From assembly GCF_014236855.1 (NCBI RefSeq), contig NZ_CP051261.1, forward strand, positions 5,084,001-5,148,000: a DNA stretch of 64,000 nucleotides, in the 5' to 3' direction. This document shows, one piece after another, positions 47,852 through 55,855 of the stretch. The DNA is from Xanthomonas sp. SI. Its GTDB lineage: Bacteria; Pseudomonadota; Gammaproteobacteria; Xanthomonadales; Xanthomonadaceae. Numbering within the stretch: the first letter of the stretch is position 1; the number at the start of each line of letters is the position of its first letter. The notes under the pieces are model-generated. The model was not told the origin of the DNA, did no database searches, and worked only from the letters and a program-made list of their open reading frames with translations. The position numbers and the translations under genes were made by a program.

Positions 47852-48206
47852 CCGGCGTATCCCCGCTAGGCGCAGGGCGTCGATCGCATCCTTCCGAGTG
47901 CACTGCGCATCGCGCGCAGGCGAGGCAGACTGTGGTGCAGACCACAGCAATCGCACAATCCGGAGCTACCTGACGCCCTGTGGGGGAATTCCCTAGCTTT
48001 GATGCGCTTCCATGAACCCGGTCGCGCTTTCCATGGACCTTGCGCACACTTGTTACACGGCGAGGCGTCGAGCGCGTCCGCTTCGGCGCCCGCGGGAATA
48101 TGCATCGCGGCCACGCCCGGGCGCGGCCGCTACGGCAGTGCCGCAGCGCCAGCGCCGCCGCAACCCGCTAAAATCGGTCGATTCCCCGCCTAGGTTCCCG
48201 CGCCCG
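47852..48206. promoter_or_regulatory. Divergent control region between cdiB and the acid phosphatase gene
   Basis: This 355-bp gap has no coding frame I can support. It contains the perfect inverted repeat TGTGGTGCAGACCACA at 47931-47946, about 80 bp upstream of cdiB, which is a plausible operator. The presence of promoters for both directions is inferred from the gene layout; no clear -35/-10 pair was identified. Confidence 0.45.
47931..47946. promoter_or_regulatory. Candidate operator upstream of cdiB
   Basis: TGTGGT and ACCACA are perfect inverted 6-mers across a 4-base spacer. The site lies between the divergent starts of cdiB and the acid phosphatase. The cognate regulator is unknown, and chance occurrence cannot be excluded for a 12-base symmetry. 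Confidence 0.35.
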
Positions 48207-49103
48207 ATGACCCCGATCGCCCGCACCGCACTGGCCTGCGCCGTGCTCGCCCTGTCCGCCTGCAAGCCGCAGGCGCCGGCCACCGATGCCGCGACACCGC
48301 CGGCCGCCAAGACCGCCGACGCCGCCGTGGCCGGCGACGACAACCTCAACGCGGTGCTGTGGATGCAGCGCTCGGCCGAGTACCGGGCGGTCGCCGAGCA
48401 GACCTACCGCGCCGCCGCCGATCGCCTGGACGCGGCGCTGCAGGAGCCGAACTGGGACGCGCTGGTGCCGGAGGAACGCGGCAACGCCGCGGCCGGGCTG
48501 AAGCCGGCGGTGGTGATGGACGTGGACGAAACCGTGCTGGACAACTCGCCGTACCAGGCGCGGCTGATCCGCAACGGCAAGGAGTTCGACGAGGTCAGCT
48601 GGGACCAGTGGGTAGCCGAGAAGAAGGCCAAGCCGATCCCCGGCGTGGTCGATTTCGCCAAGGCGGCCAGCGCCAAGGGCATCACCGTGCTGTACGTGTC
48701 CAACCGCGCGGTGCACCTGACCGACGCGACCCTGGCCAACCTGCGCAGCGCCGGCCTGCCAGTGGCCGACAACAGCGTGCTGCTGGGCCTGGGCACGGTG
48801 GTCAAAGACTGCGAGCAGAACGGCTCGGAGAAGAACTGCCGGCGCAAGCTGGTCGGCCAGCAGTACCGCGTGCTGATGCAGTTCGGCGACCAGCTCGGCG
48901 ATTTCGTGCAGGTCGTGGCCAACACCCCGGACGGTCGCGCGCAGCTGCTGCAGCAGTACCACGACTGGTTCGGCGAGCGCTGGTGGATGCTGCCCAATCC
49001 CAGCTACGGCTCCTGGGAGCCGGCGCTGTTCAACAACGATTTCGCGCAGCCGCGCGCCGCGCGCCACCAGGCCAAGCGCGACGCGCTGGAGCTGGCGCAG
49101 TGA
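48207..49103 (+). CDS. Class C acid phosphatase lipoprotein (e(P4)/5'-nucleotidase type)
   Basis: The protein has 298 residues from ATG 48207. The lipobox LSAC19 follows a short signal peptide; the mature protein starts with an Ala/Pro linker. The HAD subclass IIIB motif [16 protein letters not shown] (Asp105, Asp107) is present, as are the later FGDQLGDF acidic motif and [13 protein letters not shown] near the C-terminus, all typical of e(P4) outer-membrane phosphatases. It probably dephosphorylates nucleotides such as NMN or NADP products in the periplasm. The stop overlaps the pyrF start as GTGA, pairing a nucleotide-scavenging enzyme with pyrimidine synthesis. Confidence 0.92.
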   Translation: MTPIARTALACAVLALSACKPQAPATDAATPPAAKTADAAVAGDDNLNAVLWMQRSAEYRAVAEQTYRAAADRLDAALQEPNWDALVPEERGNAAAGLKPAVVMDVDETVLDNSPYQARLIRNGKEFDEVSWDQWVAEKKAKPIPGVVDFAKAASAKGITVLYVSNRAVHLTDATLANLRSAGLPVADNSVLLGLGTVVKDCEQNGSEKNCRRKLVGQQYRVLMQFGDQLGDFVQVVANTPDGRAQLLQQYHDWFGERWWMLPNPSYGSWEPALFNNDFAQPRAARHQAKRDALELAQ

Positions 49104-49834
49104 GCCGCGCGCCGCTGGCGCTCGAGGCGCGCGAACGGCTGATCTTCGCCCTCGACGTGCCCGGCCGCGCCGAGGCGCTGCAGTGGATCGAGCGGCTCGA
49201 CGATTCGGTGGCGTTCTACAAGATCGGCATGGAACTGCTGGCCTCCGGCGAGTACTTCGACGTGCTGGAGACGCTGGCGGCGCGCGGCAAGCGCGTGTTC
49301 GTGGACCTGAAGTTCTTCGACATCCCGGCCACCGTCGGCGGGGTGATCCGGCGCCTGTCGCAGTGGCCGGTGGACTACTGCACGATCCACGGCTGGCACC
49401 CGGCGATGATGCAGGCCGCGGCCGCGGCCAACGGCGGCGACATGCGCCTGCTGGCGGTGACCGTGCTGACCTCGATGGGCCGCGCCGACCTGGCGTCGAT
49501 GGGCATCGACCGCGAACCGCAGGACGTCGTGGTGGAACGTGCCCTGGCCGCGCAGGCGGCCGGCATCGACGGGGTCATCGCCTCCGGCCAGGAAGCGGCG
49601 CCGATCCGCCGCGCCGCCGGCGCCGGCTTCTCGATCGTGTGCCCGGGCATCCGCCCCGGCGGCCCGGTCGGCGACGACCAGCAGCGCACCGTCGGCGTGG
49701 CCCAAGCCTTCGCCGACGGCGCCGATGCGATCGTGGTCGGCCGCCCGATCCGCCAGGCCGCCGACCCGCGCGCCGCGGCCGAAGCGATCCAGCGCGAGAT
49801 CGCTGCCACCCTGGCGAATGCGGCAGCGCGCTGA
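49100..49834 (+). CDS. pyrF: Orotidine 5'-phosphate decarboxylase
   Basis: The protein has 244 residues and starts at GTG 49100-49102, overlapping the phosphatase stop by four bases. It converts OMP to UMP, the last step of de novo pyrimidine synthesis. [15 protein letters not shown] opens the TIM barrel. The catalytic [12 protein letters not shown] carries Asp69, Lys71 and Asp74, and the phosphate-gripper segment CPGIRPGG plus [14 protein letters not shown] close it. Length and motifs are fully normal for the bacterial class I enzyme. Confidence 0.96.
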   Translation: MSRAPLALEARERLIFALDVPGRAEALQWIERLDDSVAFYKIGMELLASGEYFDVLETLAARGKRVFVDLKFFDIPATVGGVIRRLSQWPVDYCTIHGWHPAMMQAAAAANGGDMRLLAVTVLTSMGRADLASMGIDREPQDVVVERALAAQAAGIDGVIASGQEAAPIRRAAGAGFSIVCPGIRPGGPVGDDQQRTVGVAQAFADGADAIVVGRPIRQAADPRAAAEAIQREIAATLANAAAR

Positions 49835-49878
49835 CCGATCAATAAATATCAAAGACTTAGCCAATAAAACTTAAACCA

Positions 49879-50008
49879 TTGCATTAGCTGCGTACTGCCG
49901 GTAGCATGCGCAGCGTCCGGCTTTGCCGGAGATGCGCCACAAACCGTTCTCCGGCTTCGGTCGGATTTTGAAGAGGCCCGCGCCTTGGTGCGCGAGCCTC
50001 TTTTTTTT
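49879..50008 (+). ncRNA. Candidate small RNA with intrinsic terminator
   Basis: Between pyrF and the convergent halogenase, an AT-rich stretch carries TTGCAT (49879-49884), 17 bases, then TAGCAT (49902-49907), a weak sigma70-like pair. Downstream, TCCGGC-TTT-GCCGGA (49916-49930) forms a tight hairpin, extended by GCGCA/TGCGC arms. A Pyr-rich linker and a strong terminator ending at 50008 follow. A transcript of about 100 nt would be structured throughout and has no ORF. It could instead be the pyrF 3' UTR. Confidence 0.4.
49973..50008 (+). terminator. Rho-independent terminator
   Basis: GAGGC-C-CGCGC and GCGCG-A-GCCTC pair around the loop CTTGGT (one mismatch), followed by eight T residues at 50001-50008. 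This is the strongest intrinsic terminator in the window. It ends transcription from pyrF or from the small-RNA candidate before the convergent halogenase gene. Confidence 0.85.
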
Positions 50009-50035
50009 ATGCCGGCGCGCGGCCGGGCGGCCCGC

Positions 50036-51553
50036 TCAGCGCGGCGCGGCGGCGCAGTAGCGGTCGATGAAGGCCTGGTGCGGCGGCATCGCGTCCACGC
50101 AATGGCCGATGGTCTGCTCGATGCTGGCGACGAAGCGTTCGATGTCCGCGGCCGGCACCTGGTCCACCAGCGGGTGGTAGGCGCGCGGCAGGATGCCCTG
50201 CCCGACCATCACCTGCACCCAGCTGATCTCGGCGAACATCTCGTCGCCGTTGCGGTAGAAGCGGCCGCTGTCGCCGAACAGGTCCAACGTCGCCTGCAAC
50301 TCGGGGGTGATCGCCATGTTGCGGCACTGCCGCCAGAAGTCGCTGTCGTCGCGCTCGGTGGCGGTGTAGTGCAGCACCAGGAAATCGCGGATGCGGTCGA
50401 ACTCGAAGGCGATGCGGTCGTTGTAGCGCTGCACCAGCACCGGGCTGATGCCCTCGCGCGGGAACAGCTCCAGCAGCTTGGAGATGCCGGACTGGATCAG
50501 GTGGATGCTGGTGGATTCCAGCGGCTCCATGAAGCCGCTGGCCAGGCCAAGCGCGATCACGTTGCGGTTCCACACCTGCTTGCGGCGGCCGGTGACGAAG
50601 CGCAGCGGGCGCGGATCGGCCAGTGCCGCGCCATCCAGGTTGGCCAGCAGCGTGGCCGCGGCTTCGTCGTCGCTGATGTGCGCGCTGGAATACACGTAGC
50701 CGTTGCCGGTGCGGTGCTGCAGCGGGATGCGCCACTGCCAGCCGGCCGCGCGCGCGGTGGCGCGGGTGTACGGCGTCGGCGGGCCGACCTTGGCGCAGGG
50801 CACCGCCAGCGCGCGGTCGCACGGCAGCCAATGGGTGAAATCGTGATAGCCGGTATGCAGCGCCTGCTCGATCAGCAGGCCGCGGAACCCGGAGCAGTCG
50901 ATGAACAGGTCGCCGGTGATCACCTCGCCCGAGGCCAGCCGTACCGAGAGCACATCGCCCGATTCAGGATGCAGCTGCACCTCCTCGACGATGCCTTCGC
51001 GCCGGGTCACCCCGCGCTGCTCGGAGTAGCGGCGCAGGAACGCCGCGTACAGCGAGGCATCGAAATGGTAGGCGTAGGCGATGTTGGCCAGCGGCGAATT
51101 GGGCGGCGCATCGCTGGCCGAGGTCATGAACTTGCCGCGCTTGGCGGCCACGGTGTTGAGCGTATACGCGCCCAGCGGCTTGGCCTTGCCGGCCAGCGCC
51201 TGCTTGAACCAATACTGCTGGAACGGCAGCAACCCGAGCGTATGCCCGATCTCGGTGCCGAAGCCGTGGATATAGGAGGTGCCCGGCCGGTGCCAGTCGA
51301 CGAACTCGATGCCGAGCTTGAAGCTGCCCTGGGTCTGGCGCACGAACTCGGCTTCGTTGATGCCGAGCAGGTTGTTGAAGGCCTTGATGTGCGGCACGGT
51401 GGCCTCGCCGACGCCGACGATGCCGATCTGTTCCGACTCGATCAGGGTGATGCGGTAGTCCGGGCCCAGCACGCGCGCCAGCGCGGCGGCGGCCATCCAG
51501 CCGGCGGTGCCGCCGCCGACGATGACCAGGTTGCGGAGAGGGGCGGCGATCAT
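50036..51553 (-). CDS. FAD-dependent tryptophan-halogenase family protein
   Basis: The protein has 505 residues. The N-terminal FAD-binding VIVGGGTAGWMAA is followed by VGVGEATVP. Lys79 in GSFKLGIEF matches the catalytic Lys of PrnA-type halogenases. GWQWRIPLQHR contains the family WxWxIP motif. EPLESTSIHLIQ holds the expected Glu. All active-site landmarks are kept, so it may be a working flavin-dependent halogenase; the natural substrate is unknown. Proteins of this family are regularly encoded beside TonB receptors in xanthomonad and Caulobacter carbohydrate loci, as here, where the receptor gene lies 118 bp upstream. Confidence 0.92.
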   Translation of the reverse strand: MIAAPLRNLVIVGGGTAGWMAAAALARVLGPDYRITLIESEQIGIVGVGEATVPHIKAFNNLLGINEAEFVRQTQGSFKLGIEFVDWHRPGTSYIHGFGTEIGHTLGLLPFQQYWFKQALAGKAKPLGAYTLNTVAAKRGKFMTSASDAPPNSPLANIAYAYHFDASLYAAFLRRYSEQRGVTRREGIVEEVQLHPESGDVLSVRLASGEVITGDLFIDCSGFRGLLIEQALHTGYHDFTHWLPCDRALAVPCAKVGPPTPYTRATARAAGWQWRIPLQHRTGNGYVYSSAHISDDEAAATLLANLDGAALADPRPLRFVTGRRKQVWNRNVIALGLASGFMEPLESTSIHLIQSGISKLLELFPREGISPVLVQRYNDRIAFEFDRIRDFLVLHYTATERDDSDFWRQCRNMAITPELQATLDLFGDSGRFYRNGDEMFAEISWVQVMVGQGILPRAYHPLVDQVPAADIERFVASIEQTIGHCVDAMPPHQAFIDRYCAAAPR

Positions 51554-51622
51554 GCGTGCGCGGTCCTGTACGGAAAGAAGGGAGTATCCGATACGCGAAC
51601 GGGGCCAAGCGGCCCCGTCCGG

Positions 51623-51658
51623 AAAAACCCCACGCGCGCCGGTCGGGCACGCGCGTGG
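51623..51658 (-). terminator. Terminator after the TonB-dependent receptor
   Basis: On the minus strand CCACGCGCG and CGCGCGTGG (51650-51658 and 51630-51638) form a 9-bp stem, followed by GGGTTTTT. A second hairpin, ACGGGGCC/GGCCCCGT, lies just beyond at 51599-51618. Together they should attenuate read-through from the receptor gene into the halogenase gene. Confidence 0.7.
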
Positions 51659-51671
51659 ATGCTGCGGTGGA

Positions 51672-54600
51672 TCAGAACTTGGCGCCGATCTCGAAGGTCA
51701 CGGTGCGCGGGACGTAGTTGATCTCGCCGGTCCTGTTGATGGTGATGTCCGGATCGAAACTCCCATTGGTGCCGAAACCGTTGTACGCATACGACGAGTA
51801 GTTCTTGAAGTTGAAGGCGTTGAGCAGGTTGATGCGCGCCGACAGCTTGAAGTCGTTGTACACGGAGAAGTCCTTGCTGGCCTGGAAGTCGACCGTGCGG
51901 TAACCCCAGATCTTGCCGCCGACCAGGAACTTGCCGCTGCCCGGCGGAGTGACGCCGACCTGCTGGCAGGTGCCGCCATCCGCATCGACCTTGCCGTAGC
52001 AGGCGATGGTGTTGATCGGCTCGGGCGTGGCCAACACCACCTTGGCGCCGAAGGTGACGCCCCACGGACCGTCGATCGAGCCGGAGGCGACGAAGCGGTG
52101 CGCCGAGACCGCATCGGACTTCACGAACGGATAGTCGCCGACCGTCGGCTTGTCGAACGCGAACGGCTCGTCGATGTTGCGGTTCTGGCGCGCGCTGGTG
52201 TGGGTGTAGGACAGCGACAGGCCCCAGCCCGATTCCTTGGTGTACGGCTTCTCCGCCGACAGCAGGAACTGGCTGCTGCGCTGCTCCAGGCCATTGTTGC
52301 CGATGATCGTGTTCTGGTAGCCCGGTACCGGCTCGCCCCACGGCACGCTGCCGTTCTGGAAGTAGGAACCGTCCGGATAACGGTTGATCAGCGACATAAC
52401 GAAGCCGTCGTAGCTGAGCACGCGCTGGAAGGTCACGTCGGTCAACCAGTCGCCGACCTGGTTGCTGATGCCGATGCTGTACTGGTCGCTGTACGGCGTC
52501 TTGATGTTGTTGTTGAAAATGAACAGCTCGGCGCTGCCGCTGACGCCAGGAATGGTGTTCAGCTGGTCCACGCCGTTGAGGAACCGCGGATCCCACGGAG
52601 CGCAGGTGCGATCGTTGCGGAAGCACTGGCCGGTGGCCGGGTTCTCGAAGTACACCGCGACCGGCGACAGCGCGGCCTTGCTGGTTTCAAGCGCGAGCTG
52701 CTCGAACAGGTTGCGGTCGTAGGAACGGCCGGCACCGCCGTGCAGCACTGCGGTCTCGTCGCCGAAGAAATCGTACGAAAAGCCCAGACGCGGCGCCCAG
52801 GCGTCCTTGAAGTTCTTGCGGTTCTTGCCGGTGCTGATGTAATCGGCCGCATTGATGCCGCTGGGCAGCAGGCGGTTGGCCCAGGGCTGGCCGGGGTTGT
52901 CGGGATCGTCGCCGTACAGCGCATCGACGAAGGCCTGCGAGGTGACGAAGTCGGTATAGGCCGGGGTATCTTCGTAGTCGTAGCGCACGCCCACGTTGAT
53001 CATCAACTTGTCGGTGGCGGCCCAGTCGTCCTGGATGTAGATGCCGTACTGCTTGGACGGCGACTCCACCGTCGCCCGCTGCCCGGCCGTGGTGTACGGG
53101 GCGACGAAATCCACGCGGTACGGCGTGGCGGCGACGCCATTGGCATCGACAGCGTAGCTGAACTGCGGGTTCACCGCTGCCGCGTCCTGCGAGGTCAGCT
53201 TCACGTCCTTGTAGTTCACGCCCATCTTGATGGTGTGTTCGCCATGCCACTCGAAGCTGGTGAAGGTCAGGTCGTTCTGCAGGAACCAGCCCTTCTGACT
53301 CTTGCGCTGCACGGTGGAGCCGCCGGCCGAGCCGGTGGCCAGGAACGTGTACTCGTCGACATCGGTGGAGCCGGCGCGCGGTGCCAGGTACTTGTAGAGG
53401 ATGCCGTTGCCGAGCGTCTTGGCGGTCGGGTTGTTCTCCGAATCCTCGGTGCCCACGATCAGCTCGTTGTACCAGCTGTCGGCACTGTGCTGCCAGCGCA
53501 GGGTCGAGCGCTTGTCCTTGTTGATCTTGTTGGTGGCCTGCTCAGGCGTGTTCAGGCCGCCGACGTTGGCGATCTGGGTCTCGTCGCGGTACAGGGTGCT
53601 CAGTTCGATGCGGTCGCGATCGGTCGGCTCGAAATCGATCTTGCCGAACACCAAGTCCTCTTCGAACGGCATGTTCGCCGCGCCGAACTGGCTGGACAGG
53701 TTGGCCGGCAACACGCCGACGAAGGGCTGCGCATTGGCCTCGGCCTGCACGCTCTTGGGCGCGACGTTCTCCTTGCCTTCGTAGGCGACGAAGAAGTGCA
53801 TGCGGTCCTGCAGGATCGGGCCGCCCAGGGAGAAACCGTATTCCTTGGTCTGCGAATCGATCTTGCCGTTGTCCTCGTCCGGACGCTTGTCGCGCAGGTC
53901 CTGGTCGGTGTAGCGGTAGAACGCCTCGCCGTGGAACTCGTTGGTGCCGGACTTGGTCGCCGCGGTGATCGCCGCGCCGCTGACCTGGCCGTACTCGGCC
54001 TTGTAGTTGGAGGTGATGACCTTGTACTCGCCGATCGCCAGCTGCGGGAACGGGTTGCCCTGGGTGTCGGCCTGGCCGGCGATGCCGCCGCTGCGCACGT
54101 AGCTCTTCTGGCCGACGCCGTCGATGTACAGGTTGCCGGCGCTGGCGTTGGCGGCGCCGCCGCGCAGCTTGGTGTTGCCGTTGCCGTCGATGGTGAAGAC
54201 CATGCCCGGCACGATGTCGGCGAACTCGAGGAAGTTGCGCGTGGCCTGCGGCAGCTGCTGGATCTGGTGCAGCGAGACGACGTTGCCGACCTCGGAGGTC
54301 TTGACGTCCTTGAGCGACGGCGGCGCGGTGACGTTGACCGTGCCCAGCGTGGTGGCGTCGCCACTCGGCGCGGCAGCCGCACTGGCGTCGAGATCGACCG
54401 TGGACGAGGAGGCGACCTGCAGCGTCACGCTGCGCTTGACGCCGTTGGACTCGACCGTATAGCTGCCCGGCGGCAGGCCGATCACGGTGTAGTTGCCGTT
54501 GGCGCCTACCGGCGTGCGACGCACCGAGCCGGTGGCGGTGTTGGTGACGACCACTTCGGCGCCGGCCTGGGCCTGGCCGCGCAGGATCGCGTTGCTGGAT

Positions 54601-54698
54601 TGCGCCATCGCCGGCATCGTTGCGAACAGGCTGGTCGCCAGGGCGCAGCACAGCAGGCTGCGTGCGGGCATATTGGAAGCGGAACGCTTTCTCTTCAT
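51672..54698 (-). CDS. TonB-dependent receptor with N-terminal carboxypeptidase-regulatory domain
   Basis: The protein has 1008 residues from ATG 54696-54698, with GGGAGGGG upstream. The signal peptide ends PAMAQ (~33). Residues ~40-115 form a CarboxypepD-reg-like domain (GAEVVVTNTATGSVRRT; GNYTVIGLPPGSYTV). The plug follows with LRGGAANASAGNLYIDGV and TAATKSGTNEFHGEAFYRYT, typical of Oar-like receptors, then a 22-strand barrel ending in Phe (FEIGAKF). It imports a substrate across the outer membrane using TonB energy. The adjacent LacI regulator and glycosidase-like gene suggest an oligosaccharide. The gene starts 92 bp after lacI and has its own operator-like site. Confidence 0.93.
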   Translation of the reverse strand: MKRKRSASNMPARSLLCCALATSLFATMPAMAQSSNAILRGQAQAGAEVVVTNTATGSVRRTPVGANGNYTVIGLPPGSYTVESNGVKRSVTLQVASSSTVDLDASAAAAPSGDATTLGTVNVTAPPSLKDVKTSEVGNVVSLHQIQQLPQATRNFLEFADIVPGMVFTIDGNGNTKLRGGAANASAGNLYIDGVGQKSYVRSGGIAGQADTQGNPFPQLAIGEYKVITSNYKAEYGQVSGAAITAATKSGTNEFHGEAFYRYTDQDLRDKRPDEDNGKIDSQTKEYGFSLGGPILQDRMHFFVAYEGKENVAPKSVQAEANAQPFVGVLPANLSSQFGAANMPFEEDLVFGKIDFEPTDRDRIELSTLYRDETQIANVGGLNTPEQATNKINKDKRSTLRWQHSADSWYNELIVGTEDSENNPTAKTLGNGILYKYLAPRAGSTDVDEYTFLATGSAGGSTVQRKSQKGWFLQNDLTFTSFEWHGEHTIKMGVNYKDVKLTSQDAAAVNPQFSYAVDANGVAATPYRVDFVAPYTTAGQRATVESPSKQYGIYIQDDWAATDKLMINVGVRYDYEDTPAYTDFVTSQAFVDALYGDDPDNPGQPWANRLLPSGINAADYISTGKNRKNFKDAWAPRLGFSYDFFGDETAVLHGGAGRSYDRNLFEQLALETSKAALSPVAVYFENPATGQCFRNDRTCAPWDPRFLNGVDQLNTIPGVSGSAELFIFNNNIKTPYSDQYSIGISNQVGDWLTDVTFQRVLSYDGFVMSLINRYPDGSYFQNGSVPWGEPVPGYQNTIIGNNGLEQRSSQFLLSAEKPYTKESGWGLSLSYTHTSARQNRNIDEPFAFDKPTVGDYPFVKSDAVSAHRFVASGSIDGPWGVTFGAKVVLATPEPINTIACYGKVDADGGTCQQVGVTPPGSGKFLVGGKIWGYRTVDFQASKDFSVYNDFKLSARINLLNAFNFKNYSSYAYNGFGTNGSFDPDITINRTGEINYVPRTVTFEIGAKF

Positions 54699-54719
54699 GA
54701 CAGAAACCCCTCCCAGGGC

Positions 54720-54733
54720 AGTAAACGGGTTCA
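54720..54733. promoter_or_regulatory. Candidate LacI-family operator before the TonB receptor
   Basis: AGTAAACGGGTTCA matches the general LacI/GalR half-site pattern TGNAANCGNTTNCA at 8 of its 10 fixed positions. It lies 22 bp upstream of the receptor start codon, close to the ribosome site. It is weaker than the site at 59066-59079 but in the right place for local control by the adjacent regulator. Confidence 0.45.
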
Positions 54734-54790
54734 TTCGGTGTTTTCTTCTAGTTGGATGCAAACGGTGAGGGTGGAGCGCGACGGGCGGTG

Positions 54791-55855
54791 TCAGTCCATG
54801 GCGGTTCCTCGCTGGGCACTGGACGCACGGACGATCAGTTGCGGAGCGATATCGGTGGCGAGCGGGGCCTCTGCGGCGGCCGCGGCGGACTGCGGTTCCA
54901 GCGCGGCGATCAGCATCTGCATCGCGCGCGCGCCGAAGCCGGCAATGTCCACCCGCATCGTGGTCAGCGCCGGGTGTACGTAGCGCGCCATCGGCACGTC
55001 GTCGAACCCGGCCAGGGCGATATCGTCGGGCACGCGCAGGCCGGCGTGGGTGAAGGCGAACAGGCAGCCCAGCGCCATCATGTCGTTGGCCGCGAACACC
55101 ACGTCCGGGCGCTCGCCCTGCAGCAGCGCCTGTCCGGCGCGGTAGCCGGAGGCTTCGTCGAAGTCGCCCGGCAGCACCCGCGGCAGCGTCTGCGCACTGC
55201 GCTCGTGCAACTCGTCGCGGTAGCCGCGCAGGCGCTCGCGCGCGTCGAAGTTGTCGTCCGGCCCGGCGATGAAGGCGATGTGGCGGTGGCCGCTGTCGAG
55301 CAGGTGGCGGGTCATCGCCCGCGCGCCGCCGTAGTTGTCCACGTTGAGCACCTGCGCGTCGGCGATGCGCTCGGCGCAGTTCATCAGCACCGCCGGCAGC
55401 GTGCCGGGCAGCATGTCGGCGGCCTCGTCGGCATCGGTGCTCAGATAGGGCGACATGATCAGCAGCCCGTCCACGCGTCCGGGCATGCGCCGCACCGCCA
55501 GCCGCTGCTCTTCCGGCTCGCCGTGGTAGCTGGACACCAGCAGATGCAGGCCGCGCTCGCGCGCGACCGTGTCGATGCCGCGGATCAGCTCGGAGAAGAA
55601 CTCGCCGTGCAGGTCGGGCAACACCACGCCGATGGTGTGGGTGCGGCGGCTGCTGAGGCTGCGCGCGGCGTGGTGCGGCACGTAGTGCAGGGTGCGCGCG
55701 GCTTCCAGCACGCGCGCGCGCACCGGTTCGGCCACGTGCTGGTGGCCGTTCATGGTGCGCGACACCGTCGCCACCGAGACGTTGGCCAGGCGCGCCACGT
55801 CCTTGATGGTGATGCTGGCGCGCTGTTCCGGCGCGTGTGCGATGCGCGGATTCAC
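54791..55855 (-). CDS. LacI-family transcriptional regulator
   Basis: The protein has 354 residues. GTG 55853-55855 has GGAGG seven bases upstream and overlaps the stop of the glycosidase-like gene as GTGA. The helix-turn-helix is TIKDVARLANVSVATVSRTMN (~residues 16-36), followed by a hinge helix HHAARSLSSRRTHTIGVVLP and a periplasmic-binding-protein-like effector domain with GLLIMSPYLS, FIAGPDDNFDARERLRGY and ALAGFDDVPMARY. It probably represses the surrounding sugar-utilisation genes until an imported sugar binds. Two LacI-type palindromes lie in front of genes of this locus. Confidence 0.94.
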   Translation of the reverse strand: MNPRIAHAPEQRASITIKDVARLANVSVATVSRTMNGHQHVAEPVRARVLEAARTLHYVPHHAARSLSSRRTHTIGVVLPDLHGEFFSELIRGIDTVARERGLHLLVSSYHGEPEEQRLAVRRMPGRVDGLLIMSPYLSTDADEAADMLPGTLPAVLMNCAERIADAQVLNVDNYGGARAMTRHLLDSGHRHIAFIAGPDDNFDARERLRGYRDELHERSAQTLPRVLPGDFDEASGYRAGQALLQGERPDVVFAANDMMALGCLFAFTHAGLRVPDDIALAGFDDVPMARYVHPALTTMRVDIAGFGARAMQMLIAALEPQSAAAAAEAPLATDIAPQLIVRASSAQRGTAMD

